In this document: piece by piece, positions 32,760-41,378 of the stretch
Position numbering within the stretch: the first letter of the stretch is position 1
Layout: the number at the start of each line of letters is the position of its first letter
Assembly (NCBI GenBank): GCA_040830545.1
Contig: JBFOMB010000060.1
Location: 1 to 45,252 of the forward strand
Source: HXMU1420-2 sp040830545
Lineage (GTDB): Bacteria; Pseudomonadota; Alphaproteobacteria; Rhodobacterales; Rhodobacteraceae
Direction of reading: 5' to 3'
DNA: 45,252 bases
Position numbers and translations under genes: made by a program
Notes under the pieces: model-generated
What the model was told of the DNA's origin: nothing
Seen by the model: the letters and a program-made list of their open reading frames with translations, nothing else
Database searches by the model: none

Positions 32760-33191
32760 CTAAAACAGCACTTTGACCTCGGTCAGTTCGGTCAGCGGCA
32801 GGCCCAATGCCTGCATCGCCTCGACCGACAAACGGCTGCCACCACCTGCGGGGCCACCGGACGGGATCAGCGTCACGTTTATGCCCTTGTCCTTGTAATG
32901 CACCTGTCCGGCCTGTTCCGCTGTGACCAAAGGCGTTTCCATCCATGCCCCTTGCCGCGCCGGATCACCCAAAGACGCGATGGTCGTTGCCGACCCGCCG
33001 CCGGTTGCCACCGGCACGGGTGTTTCGCCCGTATCGACATCCTCGACCGGCTCCACCTCCAGCGGCGCGGCCAGGGGCTCGCCCGCCACCTCCTCCGCAG
33101 GCGCACCCGGCTTCAACAACCGGTCCGTCAGGCCCGAAACCTGCGAACAACCCGCGAGCAAAACGAACGAAAGGACAGATACATACCGCAT
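32760..33191 (-). CDS. Putative lipoprotein
   Basis: This 143-residue protein has a lipoprotein signal, MRYVSVLSFVLLAGCSQVSG, with lipobox LAGC, so the mature chain should be anchored by a lipid on Cys15. The middle is acidic and Pro/Val-rich; the C-terminal part (YKDKGINVTLIPSGGPAGGG, then SVEAMQALGLPLTELTEVKV) looks folded but I do not recognise it. It is divergent from moaA. Confidence 0.78.
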   Translation of the reverse strand: MRYVSVLSFVLLAGCSQVSGLTDRLLKPGAPAEEVAGEPLAAPLEVEPVEDVDTGETPVPVATGGGSATTIASLGDPARQGAWMETPLVTAEQAGQVHYKDKGINVTLIPSGGPAGGGSRLSVEAMQALGLPLTELTEVKVLF

Positions 33192-33276
33192 ACCGGCACC
33201 CTACGCCCTGCCTCATGTCGCTTCAATCACGTTCCACCCCTTGCCGACACCCCACTTCGCATTTACCTATTTCTCC

Positions 33277-34284
33277 ATGACTGCTCCGCTCATCGACCCG
33301 TTTGCCCGCGCAATCACCTACCTGCGCGTTTCCGTCACCGACCGCTGCGATTTCCGCTGCGTCTATTGCATGTCGGAAAACATGACCTTCTTGCCCAAGA
33401 AGGAATTGCTGACGCTGGAAGAACTGGATCGCATGTGTTCCACCTTTGTCGGCATGGGCGTCGAAAAGCTGCGGATCACCGGCGGTGAACCGCTGGTGCG
33501 GCGTGATATCATGACCTATTTCCGTGCCATGACCCGCCATCTGGACAGCGGCGCGCTCAAGGAACTGACGCTGACCACCAATGGCTCGCAACTGGAGCGC
33601 TTTGCCGACGACCTGTATGACGCGGGTGTGCGGCGGATCAACGTGTCACTGGATACGATTGACGACGACAAGTTCGCGGCGATCACCCGCTGGGGTCGTC
33701 TGCCCCAAGTGATGCGCGGGATCGACGCGGCGCAGCGGGCGGGCATGCGGATCAAGATCAATGCCGTGGCGCTCAAAGGCTTCAATGAGGACGAATTGCC
33801 CACGATCACCGAATGGTGCGCCGACCGGGGCATGGACCTGACCTGGATTGAAGTCATGCCAATGGGCGACATCGGCAACGAAAACCGGCTGGGGCAATAC
33901 TGGTCGCTGAAGGATGTACGCGCGACTTATGAACAACACTACAAGGTCACGGATCTGGCCGAACGCACGGGCGGTCCGGCACGGTATGTCCGGCTGGAAG
34001 AGACCGGGCAAAAGATCGGGTTCATCACCCCGCTCAGCCACAATTTCTGTGAAAGTTGCAACCGCGTGCGCCTGACCTGCACGGGAGAGCTTTACATGTG
34101 CCTGGGTCAGGAAGATATGGCCGACCTGCGCGCGCCTCTACGCGAGCATCTGGATACAGAGGAACCGCTGCGCGAGGCGATCCGAGCGGCAATCGAACGC
34201 AAGCCGAAGGGCCATGATTTCGACTACTCCCGACAGCGTCTGGACGGTCAGATGCCGCGCCACATGAGCCATACGGGCGGCTGA
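33277..34284 (+). CDS. moaA: GTP 3',8-cyclase (molybdenum cofactor biosynthesis protein A)
   Basis: This 335-residue radical SAM enzyme, together with MoaC, converts GTP to cyclic pyranopterin monophosphate, the first step of molybdenum cofactor synthesis. The N-terminal cluster motif is CDFRCVYC, the SAM-binding region is RITGGEPLVRRDI, and the C-terminal cluster has C-x2-C-x13-C (CESCNRVRLTCTGELYMC). It ends in the conserved Gly-Gly (SHTGG). No clear ribosome-binding site precedes ATG 33277, and I see no moco riboswitch in the short leader. It stands apart from other moa genes and is followed by waaA after 6 bp. Confidence 0.95.
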   Translation: MTAPLIDPFARAITYLRVSVTDRCDFRCVYCMSENMTFLPKKELLTLEELDRMCSTFVGMGVEKLRITGGEPLVRRDIMTYFRAMTRHLDSGALKELTLTTNGSQLERFADDLYDAGVRRINVSLDTIDDDKFAAITRWGRLPQVMRGIDAAQRAGMRIKINAVALKGFNEDELPTITEWCADRGMDLTWIEVMPMGDIGNENRLGQYWSLKDVRATYEQHYKVTDLAERTGGPARYVRLEETGQKIGFITPLSHNFCESCNRVRLTCTGELYMCLGQEDMADLRAPLREHLDTEEPLREAIRAAIERKPKGHDFDYSRQRLDGQMPRHMSHTGG

Positions 34285-34290
34285 TCTATC

Positions 34291-35586
34291 ATGCCTGCCC
34301 AGCGCACGTTGCTGTTGCGCCTCTATCGTTTCCTCACTCGCGTGGCTGGTGGGTTTGCTTATCGCCACGTCGCGAAAAAGCTGCGTGCCAATGACGTGCC
34401 CGAAACCCGCGTGGCCGAGAAGATGGGGCGTCCCAGCCTGCCTCGCCCGAACGGGCGGCTTATCTGGTTTCATGCGGCCAGCGTTGGGGAGTCTCTGTCG
34501 GTCCTGACCCTGATCCGACGATTGGGGGAGCGCGATCCGGACCTCAATTTCCTGATGACCTCGGGCACGGCAACGTCTGCCGTGATCCTGGCCAAACGCC
34601 TGCCGCCGCAGACACAGCACCAGTTTGCCCCACTGGATACGCCCGCCGCGGTGACAGCGTTTTATGATCACTGGCAGCCGGACGCCGGGGTTTTCGTGGA
34701 AAGCGAGATCTGGCCGAACCTTCTGCTGGAAGGACAGGTGCGAGGCATACCACTGGCCCTGCTGAATGCACGCATGTCCGAAGCGTCCGTACGCGGATGG
34801 CAGAAGTGGCCAAAAACCGCGCAGGCGGTGTTGGGCTGTTTTTCCGTCCTCATCGCCCAGAACGCTCAGAACCAGACAAACCTGATTGCCATGGGCGCGC
34901 CGCAGGACCGCGTACGCCCGGGCACGAACCTCAAGGCGATGTCAGCGCCCTTGCCGGTGGATCAGGATGCGTTGGCGGATTTGCAGGCCGCTTTGGGTGC
35001 TCGTCCGCACTGGGTCGCCTCCTCGACCCATGAGGGTGAGGAGGCGATTGTTCTGGACGCCCACATGAGCTTGCTGAAACAGCACCCAGACTTGTGTCTG
35101 ATCCTGATCCCCCGCCACCCCGAGCGTGGGGATACAGTGGCTGACTTGATCAGTGAAGCGAGCCTGAGCCATGCAAGGCGGTCGCGCGGTGAGGCTCTGA
35201 GCACCAATCACAACGTCTACCTCGCTGACACATTGGGAGAGACCGGCACATTCTACGCCGCCTCTCCCATTGTCTTTGTCGCGGGGTCGCTCAAACCCAT
35301 CGGCGGGCACAACCCGTTTGAACCGGCCCAGATGGGCGCGGCGCTGATCACCGGACCGCATCGGGCAAATTTCGCTGAGACCTACGACGCCCTGTTGCAA
35401 ACCAATGCGGTTGCAGATGCCGCCGATGCCCCGGCCCTTGCCGGGGTAATAGACGGCTGGCTGACCGACCCAACTGCACTCGAACAGGCACGTGCCGCCG
35501 CACGCGCCTTTGTCGCCGGGCAAGATCAGGCGTTGGACCGGGTGGTCGATACACTGGATGATGCACTGGGCCTGACCCATGGCTGA
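34291..35586 (+). CDS. waaA: 3-deoxy-D-manno-octulosonic acid (Kdo) transferase
   Basis: This 431-residue GT30 enzyme adds Kdo to lipid A precursor at the inner membrane. The conserved catalytic region is WFHAASVGESLSVLTLIRRL, then VESEIWPNLLLE, RHPERGD and PIGGHNPFEPAQMGAALITG. The N-terminus has a moderately hydrophobic anchor. It starts 6 bp after moaA and overlaps the next glycosyltransferase by 8 bases, forming a small lipopolysaccharide-core unit. Confidence 0.94.
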   Translation: MPAQRTLLLRLYRFLTRVAGGFAYRHVAKKLRANDVPETRVAEKMGRPSLPRPNGRLIWFHAASVGESLSVLTLIRRLGERDPDLNFLMTSGTATSAVILAKRLPPQTQHQFAPLDTPAAVTAFYDHWQPDAGVFVESEIWPNLLLEGQVRGIPLALLNARMSEASVRGWQKWPKTAQAVLGCFSVLIAQNAQNQTNLIAMGAPQDRVRPGTNLKAMSAPLPVDQDALADLQAALGARPHWVASSTHEGEEAIVLDAHMSLLKQHPDLCLILIPRHPERGDTVADLISEASLSHARRSRGEALSTNHNVYLADTLGETGTFYAASPIVFVAGSLKPIGGHNPFEPAQMGAALITGPHRANFAETYDALLQTNAVADAADAPALAGVIDGWLTDPTALEQARAAARAFVAGQDQALDRVVDTLDDALGLTHG

Positions 35587-36619
35587 ACTGTTCGTCACCA
35601 ATTTCAACCGCAACTTCACCGGTGTGTCCGCCACCGCCGCCAATGTCGTGCGCCAGCAAGCCAGACACTATGACCTAAAACTGGTCGGCTTCCCCCTGCC
35701 CGGCTGCCCCGACCCGATCTCCCAGCGCGAAGCCCGCGCGTTGTCCAAAAGCCCCGGCACGCGTCCCTTCGCGATATGGCACGTGCGTCGCAACACGGAA
35801 ATGCGCGCCGCGATCTGGGCGCGTGACGTGTTGAAACTGCCGATCCGAATTGTCTTCACCTCTGCGGCACAGCGCCGCCACTCGCTGGTCCCCCGTTGGC
35901 TGATCTCGCGGATGGATGCGGTGGTGGCCACCAGCGAGGCGGCGGCGGGCTTTGTCCCGCACGTCCGCGCAACGGTGGCACATGGGGTCGATACGGACCT
36001 GTTTACGCCTGCTGTCGACCGTGCCGCCGCCTGGGCTGCGCTGGGGTATGGCGGCGAACGCGGCATTGCCACCATCGGGCGGGTGCGCCCCGAAAAGGGA
36101 ACTGACCTGTTTGTCGAGGCGATGCTACACCTGCTGCCGGACCTGCCAGATGTTACAGCCTTGGTCGTCGGCCGCCCCACACGCGATCATCAGAAATTCG
36201 ACCTGACGCTCAAGGAAAAAGTGCAGCGCGCGGGCATGATCAACCGCATCCGCTTTGTCGGAGAACTGCCGCCAGACCGCCTGCCCGCACTAATGCAGAG
36301 CCTGTCGCTGACGATGCAACTGCCCCGCTACGAAGGTTACGGCATGGTTCCACTGGAAGGCATGGCGTCAGGCACACCTTTTGTGGCAAGCGATGCCGGG
36401 TACTACACCAGCTTTGCCGCTCAGGGGCGCAGCGGGGTTGTGGTGCCTCAGGCCATGCCGCAGGCAGCGGCAGAGGTGGCGCGCGACATCCTGACTGATC
36501 CACAACGGTTTGATACCATGGCGCACGACGCCCGCGCCATCGCCGTACAAGGGTTCAGCGCACAGGCCGAGGCAGACGGCATAGCCCAAGTCTACGAGGA
36601 CCTCTGGCGCGAGGGCTAG
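35579..36619 (+). CDS. Glycosyltransferase family 4, probable LPS core
   Basis: This 346-residue GT-B protein has HGVDTDLFTPAVDR, then TIGRVRPEKGTDLFVEAM and the nucleotide-sugar site LPRYEGYGMVPLEGMASGTP (Glu-rich, as in GT4). It resembles the LpcC-type mannosyl transferases of alphaproteobacterial core LPS, and translational coupling with waaA supports transfer onto Kdo. The donor sugar is not decided by sequence. Confidence 0.87.
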   Translation: MAELFVTNFNRNFTGVSATAANVVRQQARHYDLKLVGFPLPGCPDPISQREARALSKSPGTRPFAIWHVRRNTEMRAAIWARDVLKLPIRIVFTSAAQRRHSLVPRWLISRMDAVVATSEAAAGFVPHVRATVAHGVDTDLFTPAVDRAAAWAALGYGGERGIATIGRVRPEKGTDLFVEAMLHLLPDLPDVTALVVGRPTRDHQKFDLTLKEKVQRAGMINRIRFVGELPPDRLPALMQSLSLTMQLPRYEGYGMVPLEGMASGTPFVASDAGYYTSFAAQGRSGVVVPQAMPQAAAEVARDILTDPQRFDTMAHDARAIAVQGFSAQAEADGIAQVYEDLWREG

Positions 36620-36677
36620 GACTCACCAATGGGACGGCGGGCGGGGCGATCTGCGCAGCAGGAGCGCCGTTCCGGCG

Positions 36678-37844
36678 TCACCCCAGTGCCATCCGCTGTT
36701 CCGCCAGTTCCGCGAACCAGCTTGCCCCGGCGGGCAACGCGTCATCGTCGAAATTGTAGTTAGGATTGTGCAGATCCGCGCTGTCGCCGTTGCCGATCAG
36801 AGCAAAGGCACCGGGCCGGGCCATCAGCATCTCGGCAAAATCCTCGCCCCCCATGCTCGGATCAAACTCCTGCAAGACACTGCCCGCCACGGCTGTTGCC
36901 GCCGCTGCGGCGACGCCTGCCTGCTCCTCCGCGTTGATGGTCGGCGTCACGCCACGCATATAGGTGACCTCTGCGCTCGCGCCATATGCCTCAGCCGTGG
37001 ATTTGGCGACCGTTTTGATCCGTTCGATCACCATCGCCTGCACGTCCGGGTCCATGTAGCGCACCGTCCCACCCAGCGTTACGGTTTCCGAAATCACGTT
37101 GAACGCCTTGCTCTCGCTCTGGATCGCGCAGACCGACAGTACCACGGTCTGCAAGGGATCGACATTCCGTGACGTGATCGAATGCAGCGCCGTGACCACG
37201 TGGCTGGCGGCCAAGGTTGAATCCACGGCCAGATGCGGTTTCGCAGCGTGGCCACCCCGGCCCTTGACCACGATTTGAAATCCATCCGCCGCCGCCAGGA
37301 TCGGCCCCGGTCGCACCGCAAACTGCCCCACAGGCAATCCGGGCCAATTGTGCATGCCATAGACCTCCTGAATGCCCCAGCGGTCCATCAACCCGTCTTT
37401 CAGCATCGCCTTGGCACCGCCACCGCCTTCCTCAGCCGGTTGAAAGATCAGCACCACGGTCCCATCAAACCCGCGCGTGTCCGCCAGATATTGCGCCGCG
37501 CCCAGCAGCATCGTGGTGTGCCCGTCATGGCCACAGGCATGCATTACGCCCTCGGATTGCGAGGCATAGTCAACACCAGTCTGTTCCGGGATCGGCAGCG
37601 CGTCCATGTCCGCGCGAAAGCCCAGGACGCGCCCGGACCCTGTTTCGCGACCATGGATCACACCGATGACACCAGTGCCCCCCACACCTTCGACCACCTC
37701 GTCACAGCCAAAGCTGCGCAGTTTCTCGGCAACGACACCGGCGGTGCGGTGTTCCTCGTTGCGCAACTCGGGATGCATGTGAAAGTCCTGCCGCCATGCG
37801 GCCAGTTCCGGCTGTCGTTCTGAAATGCTGTTGCGAACAGGCAT
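36678..37844 (-). CDS. M20-family amidohydrolase, copy 1
   Basis: This 388-residue metallopeptidase-like enzyme hydrolyses N-acyl amino acids or similar amides. Metal-site motifs are visible in order: HACGHDGHTTMLLGAA, FQPAEEGGGGAKAM (catalytic Glu), GMHNWPGLPVG, and DLHNPNYNFDD at the C-terminus. It matches the hippurate hydrolase/IAA-amino acid hydrolase group. It lies 15 bp after a close paralogue on the same strand, so the pair should share one message. Confidence 0.9.
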   Translation of the reverse strand: MPVRNSISERQPELAAWRQDFHMHPELRNEEHRTAGVVAEKLRSFGCDEVVEGVGGTGVIGVIHGRETGSGRVLGFRADMDALPIPEQTGVDYASQSEGVMHACGHDGHTTMLLGAAQYLADTRGFDGTVVLIFQPAEEGGGGAKAMLKDGLMDRWGIQEVYGMHNWPGLPVGQFAVRPGPILAAADGFQIVVKGRGGHAAKPHLAVDSTLAASHVVTALHSITSRNVDPLQTVVLSVCAIQSESKAFNVISETVTLGGTVRYMDPDVQAMVIERIKTVAKSTAEAYGASAEVTYMRGVTPTINAEEQAGVAAAAATAVAGSVLQEFDPSMGGEDFAEMLMARPGAFALIGNGDSADLHNPNYNFDDDALPAGASWFAELAEQRMALG

Positions 37845-37859
37845 GTGGTCCCTCCCAGA

Positions 37860-39032
37860 TCAGTTGGCCGGCATGCGGCGTTCGACAATTTCCGCGAACC
37901 ACGACACCCCGACCGGGATCGCTTCGTCATCGAAATTGTACGCCGGATGGTGACATTGTGCGCTGTCACCGTTGCCGATGAACATATACGCCCCCGGGCG
38001 TTCCTCCAGCATGTAGGAAAAATCCTCAGCCGGCATGATCGGCGGCACATTTCGCTCCACGTTGTCCTCACCCACCACAGCCGCCGCTGCGTCGCAGGCC
38101 ATAGCCGCCTGTTCCGCGTGGTTGATGGTGATGGGGTAGCCCCGGTTGTAATCGACCTCGACCGTTGCGCCAAAGGCCGCCGCCGTGTTCTGGGCAATGG
38201 CCGTCACGCGCTCTTGAGCCAAATCCCGCACACCTTTGTCCAATGTGCGGACTGTGCCACGCAGTGTCACCGTGTTGGGGATCACGTTGAAGCTGTCATT
38301 GTCCGATTGCATCCCGCAGACCGAAACGACCAATTGTTGCAGAGGGTCCGCGTTGCGCGCCGCAATGGACTGCAGCGCGATCAGCGTATGCGCGGCAACC
38401 ACGTTGGTGTCGATCGCCTTGTGCGGTTCCGCCGCGTGGCCGCCTTTGCCCTGGATCGTCAATTGGAACTGATCGGCAGAAGCCATGAGCGCGCCAGGTC
38501 GCGTGGCAAACTGGCCGACCGGAATGCCGGGCGCGTTGTGCATGCCATAGACCTCCTGCACGCCCCAGCGGTCCATCATGCCATCGTCACACATCTCCTT
38601 GCCGCCGCCGCCGCCTTCTTCAGCCGGTTGGAAGATCAGCACCACCTTGCCGTCGAAATTCCGGGTCTCGGCCAGATACTTCGCTGCGCCCAGTAGCATC
38701 GCGGTGTGTCCGTCATGCCCACAGGCATGCATCTTGCCGGGTGTATTGGAGGCATAGTCGAGCCCCGTGATCTCCTCAATCGGCAGCGCATCCATATCCG
38801 CGCGCAAGCCGATGACGCGGCCCGATGTGTTGGTCTTACCCTCGATCACAGCTACAACGCCCGTCTGACCGATGCCCTCGGTGATGTCGGTGACACCGGC
38901 TGCTTTCAGTTGGTCGACGACAAATCCGGCGGTCTCCTGCACATCGAACATCAGCTCGGGATGGGCATGCAGATGCTGTCGCCACCCGGTTATTTCGCTG
39001 TGCAATTCACCAATTCGGTTCCTGATGGGCAT
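37860..39032 (-). CDS. M20-family amidohydrolase, copy 2
   Basis: This 390-residue paralogue of the neighbouring gene is nearly co-linear with it: HACGHDGHTAMLLGAA, FQPAEEGGGGGKEM, GMHNAPGIPVG, and QCHHPAYNFDDEAIP. Both lack a signal peptide and should work in the cytoplasm. Substitutions around the substrate pocket (for example DADPLQQLVVSV versus VDPLQTVVLSV regions) could give different substrate ranges. It is the first gene of the tandem pair. Confidence 0.9.
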   Translation of the reverse strand: MPIRNRIGELHSEITGWRQHLHAHPELMFDVQETAGFVVDQLKAAGVTDITEGIGQTGVVAVIEGKTNTSGRVIGLRADMDALPIEEITGLDYASNTPGKMHACGHDGHTAMLLGAAKYLAETRNFDGKVVLIFQPAEEGGGGGKEMCDDGMMDRWGVQEVYGMHNAPGIPVGQFATRPGALMASADQFQLTIQGKGGHAAEPHKAIDTNVVAAHTLIALQSIAARNADPLQQLVVSVCGMQSDNDSFNVIPNTVTLRGTVRTLDKGVRDLAQERVTAIAQNTAAAFGATVEVDYNRGYPITINHAEQAAMACDAAAAVVGEDNVERNVPPIMPAEDFSYMLEERPGAYMFIGNGDSAQCHHPAYNFDDEAIPVGVSWFAEIVERRMPAN

Positions 39033-39096
39033 GAGCTCTCTCCTTATTCAGGCAGAGCCTGCCGGACCTGCGCCGCCACTGCAAGCAGGCTTTGAC

Positions 39097-39126
39097 GCAA
39101 AAGGCCGACCCAACGGGTCGGCCCTT
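39097..39126 (-). terminator. Rho-independent terminator after the caspase-like gene
   Basis: GGCCGACCC (39103-39111) and GGGTCGGCC (39115-39123) form a perfect 9-bp stem with a 3-base loop. On the minus strand it is followed by TTTTGCG, a short T-run, and it begins about 30 bases after the caspase-gene stop. This is the clearest intrinsic terminator in the window. Confidence 0.85.
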
Positions 39127-39155
39127 GCATCACGGTGCTTGCGTACGGATGCTGA

Positions 39156-40655
39156 TCACTTGCTCAGCAAGATACCTGCCGCGACCCCACCGATAAACGC
39201 ACCAACAGCTGCGTTGTTGCCGGATTTGCGCCGTTTGGTGCCCGAGGAGCTTTTGCGCCGAGTGGTCACCGCCAAGGCATTCGGATTGGCGGCCATGTGC
39301 TGTGAAAATGCAACTTCGGTGTTTGCGACCAGCGTCTGGTGTTGCACCGTGTTCAGGTAGCCGGTCGCAGCATAGCCCGACTGCGCCTGCCACGACCGGA
39401 TGCCGCGCCGTGTGCCGTTGCCAATGATCCCGTCGGGCCGCCCCACATTGTGTCCAGCCAGGTTCAGGCGCAACTGAACAGCCTTGCGCTGGGTTTTGGA
39501 CAGACCCAATTGTTCCTCTGTCGCTTGCGAGCTGATCATTGACGACGCTTCAGGCGTCACGGTCAAGTACAGGGGGTCCGCACTGCGATAGCTGACCGTT
39601 GCTGCAGCGAAGTTGCCAGCGGTGTTTGCTGCCGCAACCTCGGTCGAGCCGGTGATCCGCGCGCCGCTTTCCTTTTGCAGGCGGGAAATCGCGTTACGCG
39701 CCAGTACGGCGAAAGCACCGTTCGGATAGGCGTCCAGATACGCCTGATAGTCAGCTATGTCCCCAGTTTCGCGCGCGGTGTCAAAAACGATCTTTTCCAC
39801 TTCCAGCGAACCGCCGGACGAAGCCGGAACCGTGACTACCGCTGCAGTTGCCGTCGTGGCAGGCGCTTGCGCAGCAACGGTTTCAACTTTGTTCAACATC
39901 AGAGGGCCGGTCAGGGACACGTCAAACCGCGGGCGCTGTTCGCCGCCAGTCATGTCCAGAACATCCCGTGTGATCAGCGATGTGATCGCCGCGAAATCGG
40001 TGTTCGCCGCCCCGATATGGCGCAACAAGGCGGTCGTGAAAGGCGAATTGTCCCCGTCCCCGTCCATTGCAACCTGTCCAGGCTCGGTCGCGTAAGCGAT
40101 GACAGAGCCCGTAGTGCCCAATGTATCAAACGCAACAGGCGTCAGCCCTCGCGTACTGAGCGAGCGAGTGGACATGCCGCGCACCTCGGCCAGTTTCTGA
40201 GCCATGGGATTGTCGCGGCAGGCATCCAGAAACACAAGGCTTGCCCCGTCCGATCGGCCAATCACCCGCAGGATTTCCGGCAACGCGTAAACCTCGAATT
40301 CCCAATCGACTGCATCGTCCATGCGCGCGTCAATCGGCACCACGTAGTTCACGTTGTCCACCGCGATCCCGTGACCCGCATAGTAGAACACGGTCAGGTC
40401 TGCATCCCGCGTTTCCCGAGCAAAAGACCGCACCGTGTCCCGCAGGTCATCGTAGCCAAGGTTGTACCCCTCGACGACATCGAAACCAAGGCTCCCGAGC
40501 TTGTCTGCAACCGCCCGCGCATCACGCTCCGGGTTGGGCAGTGAACTGCTGGACACATAGTCGCTGTTGCCAACCACCAATGCGACGCGTTTTTCAGCCG
40601 CTGCAATGGTTGCGACACATACCGCGATCACCGAAGAAATGAGAACTTTGAACAT
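39156..40655 (-). CDS. Secreted caspase-family protein with peptidoglycan-binding domain
   Basis: This 499-residue protein has a signal peptide (MFKVLISSVIAVCVATIAAA) and a C14 caspase-like domain with His95 in YYAGHG and Cys146 in LDACRDNP. A linker rich in Ala and Thr follows, then a peptidoglycan-binding-type repeat (TQRKAVQLRLNLAGHNVGRP, then GTRRGIRSWQ), and a basic tail with a glycine-rich hydrophobic end (NNAAVGAFIGGVAAGILLSK). AGGAGG lies 5 bases before the ATG. It is downstream of an OmpA-like gene by 37 bp and ends in a strong terminator. The combination suggests activity at the cell wall. Confidence 0.87.
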   Translation of the reverse strand: MFKVLISSVIAVCVATIAAAEKRVALVVGNSDYVSSSSLPNPERDARAVADKLGSLGFDVVEGYNLGYDDLRDTVRSFARETRDADLTVFYYAGHGIAVDNVNYVVPIDARMDDAVDWEFEVYALPEILRVIGRSDGASLVFLDACRDNPMAQKLAEVRGMSTRSLSTRGLTPVAFDTLGTTGSVIAYATEPGQVAMDGDGDNSPFTTALLRHIGAANTDFAAITSLITRDVLDMTGGEQRPRFDVSLTGPLMLNKVETVAAQAPATTATAAVVTVPASSGGSLEVEKIVFDTARETGDIADYQAYLDAYPNGAFAVLARNAISRLQKESGARITGSTEVAAANTAGNFAAATVSYRSADPLYLTVTPEASSMISSQATEEQLGLSKTQRKAVQLRLNLAGHNVGRPDGIIGNGTRRGIRSWQAQSGYAATGYLNTVQHQTLVANTEVAFSQHMAANPNALAVTTRRKSSSGTKRRKSGNNAAVGAFIGGVAAGILLSK

Positions 40656-40692
40656 GTAACCTCCTGCAAAAACGGAGAAAAACCAATGCGGC

Positions 40693-41241
40693 TTAGAAAC
40701 CGCTAAGATTGATGAACTCGATCCGGGTATTTTCAATCCCGTATGGGTTAGACACATTGACCGGCTTTGTCGCGCCATAACCGACCGGTGTCAGCTTGTC
40801 CCGGGGCAAGCCATAGAAGACCACCAGATGATCCACGACCGCCTGAGCACGCCGGGCGGACAGCGGAAATTGCGCCCCACCGCTGCCTTCTACAAACACG
40901 TGACCCGCCACCTGAAAGGTCTGCCCGGACATCTTCGGATCCTGCAGAGCGACTGCCAGCGTGCGCAGCGTCCGCATACCCTGCGCCGTTAACAGGTGCG
41001 TTTCCCCGTCAAACGCCACATTCAGATTGATCGATGGGAAGTCGTAGGCCGTTGGCAGTTGCTGGTTCGGCTGCACCTGCAAGGCGTTCTGCGTCTTGAG
41101 CGCGCGTACCGTCGGCCCGGTCCGTTCCAGTTCCAGTGCGGTGATCATATCAACAGGGCCGGCATATTGCGCCGAAGCGACAACCGGCAGCAGCATCCCT
41201 GCGAACGCCGCAAGGCCCGCGCCTAAAATTCTCGAAACCAT
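40693..41241 (-). CDS. OmpA-family outer-membrane/periplasmic protein
   Basis: This 182-residue protein has a signal peptide (SRILGAGLAAFAGMLLPVVA, cleavage near SAQ) and a C-terminal OmpA-like domain: FQVAGHVFVEGSGG, then LSARRAQAVVDHLVVFYGLP and LTPVGYGATKPV, the region that binds peptidoglycan. The classic NRRVE end is present as ENTRIEFI. It is the first gene of an operon with the caspase-like protein, which also has a peptidoglycan-binding domain. Confidence 0.85.
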   Translation of the reverse strand: MVSRILGAGLAAFAGMLLPVVASAQYAGPVDMITALELERTGPTVRALKTQNALQVQPNQQLPTAYDFPSINLNVAFDGETHLLTAQGMRTLRTLAVALQDPKMSGQTFQVAGHVFVEGSGGAQFPLSARRAQAVVDHLVVFYGLPRDKLTPVGYGATKPVNVSNPYGIENTRIEFINLSGF

Positions 41242-41378
41242 TGTTTCACTTTACCTAAAATTGCATGTCCCGAATGTTACTCTACGCACAGTCCGATGAG
41301 AATAAAACGAATTTCTCTATTGTCGGTTAAACACGAGCGGCGCTATTTGGGCAGACGGGATGGGGATTGAGGACCAGA

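Noticed and set aside
33192..33276. Moco riboswitch upstream of moaA
   Set aside because: The leader is only 85 bases and I see no multi-stem structure of that kind.
39033..39155. Small RNA gene before the second amidohydrolase
   Set aside because: The strong hairpin is explained as terminator of the OmpA/caspase operon.
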